Assembly: GCA_903911455.1 (NCBI GenBank)
Contig: CAIWDQ010000305.1
Span: 1 to 16,336, forward strand
DNA from: an uncultured bacterium
GTDB taxonomy: Bacteria; Bacteroidota; Bacteroidia; Bacteroidales; JACABE01
DNA: 16,336 nucleotides
Reading direction: 5' to 3'
The notes under the pieces: model-generated
What the model was told of the DNA's origin: nothing
Databases searched by the model: none
What the model saw: only the letters and a program-made list of their open reading frames with translations
Made by a program: the position numbers and the translations under genes
Part shown: one piece after another, positions 13,901 to 16,336 of the stretch
How positions within the stretch are numbered: the first letter of the stretch is position 1
Layout of the letters: each line of letters starts with the position of its first letter

Positions 13901-16336
13901 GTAAAGCCATACCAGTTAGCTCCAGACTGGAAAAGTTGTAATCTTTGTGGATAACTCATACTCCCAATATTCCCAAAGCTAACACATGTAGGAGTATTAA
14001 CTAACGATGTCCCGAAATTCATACGTATCAAATTATCATTGCCTCCATAGCCACCAGTCATAAATCCATACCAGTTTCCATTTTCTTTTTGAATACATAT
14101 ATCTTCTGAGTTTGGAGGAACAAAACCACCCAGATTTCCTAAACTTACTGCTGTTGGAGTATTAAGCAAACTGTTTCCAAATGACATTCTTGAAATAGTC
14201 CCACTAGTATTATTACTTGCAAACACGTAGTAGTTTGAATTTTCTTTTGCAATTGACACAAATACCGGGCCGCTAAATAACCCAATATTACCTAAGTTAA
14301 CAGCCTGAGGCGGTGTACTTGTATTCCCCGAACAGAAATTCCAGTAATAAGTACTACCACATGTTGTAAGGTTTTGAATATTAAAACTAGTGTTAACGCA
14401 TATAGTATCAGGGCTTGTAAAATTTGCAACAGGATTAATATATGTAACATTTATTGTATCTATACCTATACAACCAAAGCTATTTGTAACTTTTACCCAA
14501 TAGCTCCCCGAACTTGTTACATTTATTTGTTGAGTTGTCGAACCTGTACTCCATAGATATGTTAACCCTGGATTCCCTGCATTTAAAGTGAGTTGATTCC
14601 CAACGCAAAGACTAGTGTCATTCCCTAAATTTACAATAGGTTTTCCTACTACTACTATCTGTTTACAATAGTTAGTTTGAGAGGGCAAACCTTCATTTAC
14701 TGTTAAATTAATATTATAAGTTCCTGGGGTATTATATGATATTGCCGGTGGTGTAAATAAAGTTGATGATGGTATTGAAGCATTTGTACAACTTGTAAAA
14801 CATAATCTTGAAATAGTATTATTATTTACATTCATAATAAATGTATATAATGAATCTCCTACTCTGAAAAACTCAGAAATATTATGAGGGAATGAATAAT
14901 TAGCATTATTACCTAAAGATACTCCTGTAGGTGTTGTAGTCAAGCCATTAGGGAAAGTTAGCCTAACCAAATCACTTGTGTTTTCGTTTACTACAAATCC
15001 AAAAACTTGGTTACAGTCTCTAAGAATTGTAATTGATCTTGGTGCATTCATTGTCCCGTTAATGTTTCCTAAATTTACTCCTGTTGGTGTATTTAATAGT
15101 GATGTTCCGAAATTCAATCTTGATAATGTGCTATTATCTTTATTAGCAACAAAAAGATACCATGTCCCATTGCTTAATATTGGACATAGACCAACAGGCC
15201 CATTCATAGCTCCTACATTTCCTAAGCTTACAATGGTTGGTGTATTAGCCAGACTACTTCCGAATGATAACCTTAAGATTGTACTTCCAGTATAGTTCCC
15301 TATCAAACCATACCAATTATTATTTTCTCTAAAAAGATATATTGTATGTGGATAACTTAATAAACCGCCTACATTACCTAAACTAACCATAGTAGGAATG
15401 TTAGCCAGACTTGTACCAAAACTTATTCTGCCAAGATAATTATTTAAGCCACCAGTAACATATCCATACCAATTACCGGTAACACTATCTTTTTTTACTT
15501 GAATCCCTTCTGTATACTGGCTCATAACACCCAGTGTCCCTAAATTAGTAGCAACAGGTGTATTTATCAAACTATTTCCAAAAGCCAGCCTTACAAAAGT
15601 TCCATTAATATTATTTGTAATAAATACATAATAATTATTACCATCCTTTGCAATCGAAGAATATACAGGACCACTTAGATTTCCTAAATTTCCCATATTT
15701 ACACCTATAGGATTAGTAGATAAATTGCCAGAACAGAAATTCCAGTAATAAGTACTACCACATGTTGTAAGATTTTGAATATTAAAACTTGTAATCACAC
15801 ATATTGTATCAGGACTACTGAAATTTGCAATCGGATTCACAAGGCTAACATTTATTGTATCTCTTCCAATACATCCAGTGCTATTAGTAACTTTAACAGA
15901 ATAGGAACCGGCAGTAGTAACACTGATCTGTTGTGAGGTAGCCCCTGTATTCCACAAATAAGTTAGTCCTGTATTACCTGCATTTAAAGTTAAAGGATTT
16001 CCTGCACAAAAACTGGTATCATTACCTAAATTTACATATGGGTTAGTTACAACTTGAACGGTAAAATAAGCAGTGTCTGTATTTGTATATCCTTTATATG
16101 TTGTAGTTATAAGTGGTGATACAGTAATCATCGAATCAGTAGCTATAATAGTTGTAGGAGTAAGTACATTTACCCATTTAACAATACTATCACCAACTGT
16201 TTTTAAAACAGCAGGACTACCTTTACAAATTGTTGTATCTCCTTTTATCTGTAATTTTATCTGATTTATTTCTAATTTATCAATAAAATAATAGGCTCCA
16301 AAAGAATTACTACCGTATGAATTTATTGTTGAGATC
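10978..16336 (-). CDS. Giant modular surface protein with type IX secretion sorting domain (5' end outside window)
   Basis: The frame is open to the window edge, so at least 1,785 residues are visible; the first in-window Met (16129-16131) lies inside a domain and is not the real start. Numbering residues from that Met: Ig-like units of about 70 residues begin with a V(N/S)(L/I)GND motif near 33, 500, 965, 1351, 1421, 1490 and 1559, each with a Cys pair (as in NDTSLCVG and FGCIGIDTI). Residues 99-137 with 460-496, and 567-603 with 925-961, look like PKD-type domains, each split by a six-repeat propeller-like insert. A LamG-like jellyroll covers about 1047-1253 (AHYQFDNNAFDISGHGYHG, then GKLDDLRIYGREL). 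The end (1623-1717) is a type B/CHU_C sorting domain, with WVPNVFTPNGDGLNDYF and YIYNRWGNEIFKG. By family knowledge it is exported by the type IX system and attached to the surface or released, probably with an adhesive or carbohydrate-binding role (inference). Confidence 0.92.
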   Translation of the reverse strand, partial: ISTINSYGSNSFGAYYFIDKLEINQIKLQIKGDTTICKGSPAVLKTVGDSIVKWVNVLTPTTIIATDSMITVSPLITTTYKGYTNTDTAYFTVQVVTNPYVNLGNDTSFCAGNPLTLNAGNTGLTYLWNTGATSQQISVTTAGSYSVKVTNSTGCIGRDTINVSLVNPIANFSSPDTICVITSFNIQNLTTCGSTYYWNFCSGNLSTNPIGVNMGNLGNLSGPVYSSIAKDGNNYYVFITNNINGTFVRLAFGNSLINTPVATNLGTLGVMSQYTEGIQVKKDSVTGNWYGYVTGGLNNYLGRISFGTSLANIPTMVSLGNVGGLLSYPHTIYLFRENNNWYGLIGNYTGSTILRLSFGSSLANTPTIVSLGNVGAMNGPVGLCPILSNGTWYLFVANKDNSTLSRLNFGTSLLNTPTGVNLGNINGTMNAPRSITILRDCNQVFGFVVNENTSDLVRLTFPNGLTTTPTGVSLGNNANYSFPHNISEFFRVGDSLYTFIMNVNNNTISRLCFTSCTNASIPSSTLFTPPAISYNTPGTYNINLTVNEGLPSQTNYCKQIVVVGKPIVNLGNDTSLCVGNQLTLNAGNPGLTYLWSTGSTTQQINVTSSGSYWVKVTNSFGCIGIDTINVTYINPVANFTSPDTICVNTSFNIQNLTTCGSTYYWNFCSGNTSTPPQAVNLGNIGLFSGPVFVSIAKENSNYYVFASNNTSGTISRMSFGNSLLNTPTAVSLGNLGGFVPPNSEDICIQKENGNWYGFMTGGYGGNDNLIRMNFGTSLVNTPTCVSFGNIGSMSYPQRLQLFQSGANWYGFTVSRNGNTITRFNFGTSLTNTPTGVNLGNIGSLNIPDAFSLILVNNLWYAYIINEGSNTLTRLDFGNSLLNTPVATNLGNPGGFNGPRGICVYTECNAIKGLVTNRYTNDLINLNFTSGPTGTIIGTSLGNIANFSFPHSIERFRVGDTLYAFIPNVSNNTLSRIYYPSCTNSSIPSSTLQTPPAISYNTAGTYEINLLVNEGLPSQSNYCRQIVVIGKPIVNLGNDTALCAGNSIMLNAGNPGCTYLWSTGATTQQINVSSTGTYWLTVTNNYGCSGADTINVLINPIPVNILDTIDASNDGIMAHYQFDNNAFDISGHGYHGNLNGPVPTTDRFNNPNKAYSFNGNNQFVSVPYDIWSDELTLSAWIYPTDFGTTNPATAGRAIFFKAPNTGVNQDYSLVVLYDGSSIPRAQFVFGQSASNFFYINSLSALQINQWYLITATRKNGVAKLYVNGVLDNTSTYSFPLFNQHFNLKLGMTHAALQSFSGKLDDLRIYGRELCPREIKSLFHKQYLLKTHLLDSVICVNGNTTLQILNPEPGVTYQLLGYPSGIPIGSSVVTFCDTILSIPINGITTTSYYRILAKDTVTGCNRLLDSLKVVVSPLPIVNLGNDTSICQGQQMTLNAHNYGCSYLWSTTATTQQINVTTSGTYWVKVTNSYGCIGRDTIIINIAPNLIVNLGNDTAICNGSTLILNAQNAGSTYLWNIGILTQQISVNTSGTYWVKVTNSTGCTGIDSINVAFFNLYVSIGNDTSICIGDTITLNAGNPGSNYLWSTGFTTQTIKVWNAGSYCVNVINGNCTSSDTIQVNVDQKPIVNLGNDTIMCPGDLIVLNAGSGFTSYLWSTGSTQSFINVNNPGTYSVTVTNGDCKAIDIIKIEECNSEIWVPNVFTPNGDGLNDYFFAVTTNIDNLTMYIYNRWGNEIFKGSGKDVKWDGRYMGKMCPDGVYYYLLDYEYIGNGMKGKKQLHGSVTLLK
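13240..14634 (-). repeat. Long internal repeat, second module (residues 500-964) of the surface protein
   Basis: About 465 codons with the same order of parts as 14635-16035: Ig-like unit, PKD first half, six propeller-like repeats, PKD second half. DNA similarity is still visible, for example around 14341-14437 against the stretch 1,401 bases further on. Confidence 0.85.
13399..14310 (-). repeat. Six propeller-like repeats of about 51 residues, second set
   Basis: Repeat starts are near residues 613, 664, 719, 770, 821 and 872. Strand motifs such as GNWYGFMTGG and TRLDFGNSLLNTP recur. The last repeat (SLGNIANFSFPHSIERFRVG) closely matches the last repeat of the first set (SLGNNANYSFPHNISEFFRV), so whole modules were duplicated rather than single blades. 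Confidence 0.7.
14635..16035 (-). repeat. Long internal repeat, first module (residues 33-499) of the surface protein
   Basis: About 467 codons, homologous along the whole length to 13240-14634. Conserved blocks include STYYWNFCSG and NINLTVNEGLPSQTNYC. Some blocks are near-identical in DNA while the propeller-like repeats have diverged. Confidence 0.85.
14791..15711 (-). repeat. Six propeller-like repeats of about 51 residues, first set
   Basis: Repeat starts are near residues 147, 197, 251, 303, 354 and 406, each beginning (L/M)G(N/T)-x-G/N and followed by a NGTWYLFVAN-type strand and an RLNFGTSL-type strand. Six blade-like repeats suggest a six-bladed beta-propeller, inferred from period and strand pattern only. 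Confidence 0.7.

Noticed and set aside
16073..16131. Met at 16131 as true start of the surface protein
   Set aside because: The frame stays open to the window edge and the upstream codons encode another Ig-like domain (GDTTICKGSPAVL), so the gene continues outside.

Overview
The window looks like chromosomal DNA of an AT-rich member of the Bacteroidota. The evidence is: a short (288-residue) primary sigma factor with the domain layout usual in that phylum; promoters of the Bacteroidota type (TTTG, 19 bases, TAnnTTTG) in front of that gene and of pyrG; the pyrG-yidC gene pair; and a giant surface protein ending in a type IX secretion (type B, CHU_C-like) sorting domain. The genus cannot be read from the sequence.

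Layout. 1-83: window edge, nothing recognised. 84-695 (-): small protein with a C-terminal fibronectin type III-like domain. 696-1579: no supported gene, but an 11-copy, 21-bp tandem repeat at 1004-1234. 1580-2713: tandem array of a palindrome-rich element with an exact 231-bp period; the third copy carries an IS200-like/RAYT transposase in the loop between its two inner palindromes, and that gene is broken by an amber codon. 2739-4223 (-): dapF behind a membrane-anchored protein of unknown function, abutting as TAA-ATG. 4467-5915 (+): HtrA/DegP protease. 6030-6896 (+): rpoD. 7098-8708 (+): pyrG. 8767-10719 (+): yidC. 10720-10977: convergent intergenic region with a terminator-like hairpin and a 3 x 21-bp palindromic repeat. 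10978-16336 (-): a surface protein of at least 1,785 residues whose N terminus lies outside the window.

How the genes fit together. The central block is housekeeping: lysine/peptidoglycan precursor supply (DapF), periplasmic protein quality control (DegP), the main sigma factor, CTP synthesis and membrane protein insertion. rpoD and pyrG have near-identical promoters with the same 19-bp spacing, so each is probably its own transcription unit, with a strong terminator between them. The two flanks are accessory. The left flank holds the REP/RAYT-like mobile element family. The right flank holds the modular secreted protein, in which a roughly 467-residue module (Ig-like domain plus a PKD-like domain apparently split by a six-repeat propeller-like insert) is duplicated head to tail, followed by an Ig-like domain, a LamG-like domain, four more Ig-like repeats and the sorting domain.

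The least ordinary features are the transposase sitting inside a nested-palindrome element beside two exact internal-deletion derivatives, and the split-PKD/propeller module. All calls come from reading the sequence; no database search was done.
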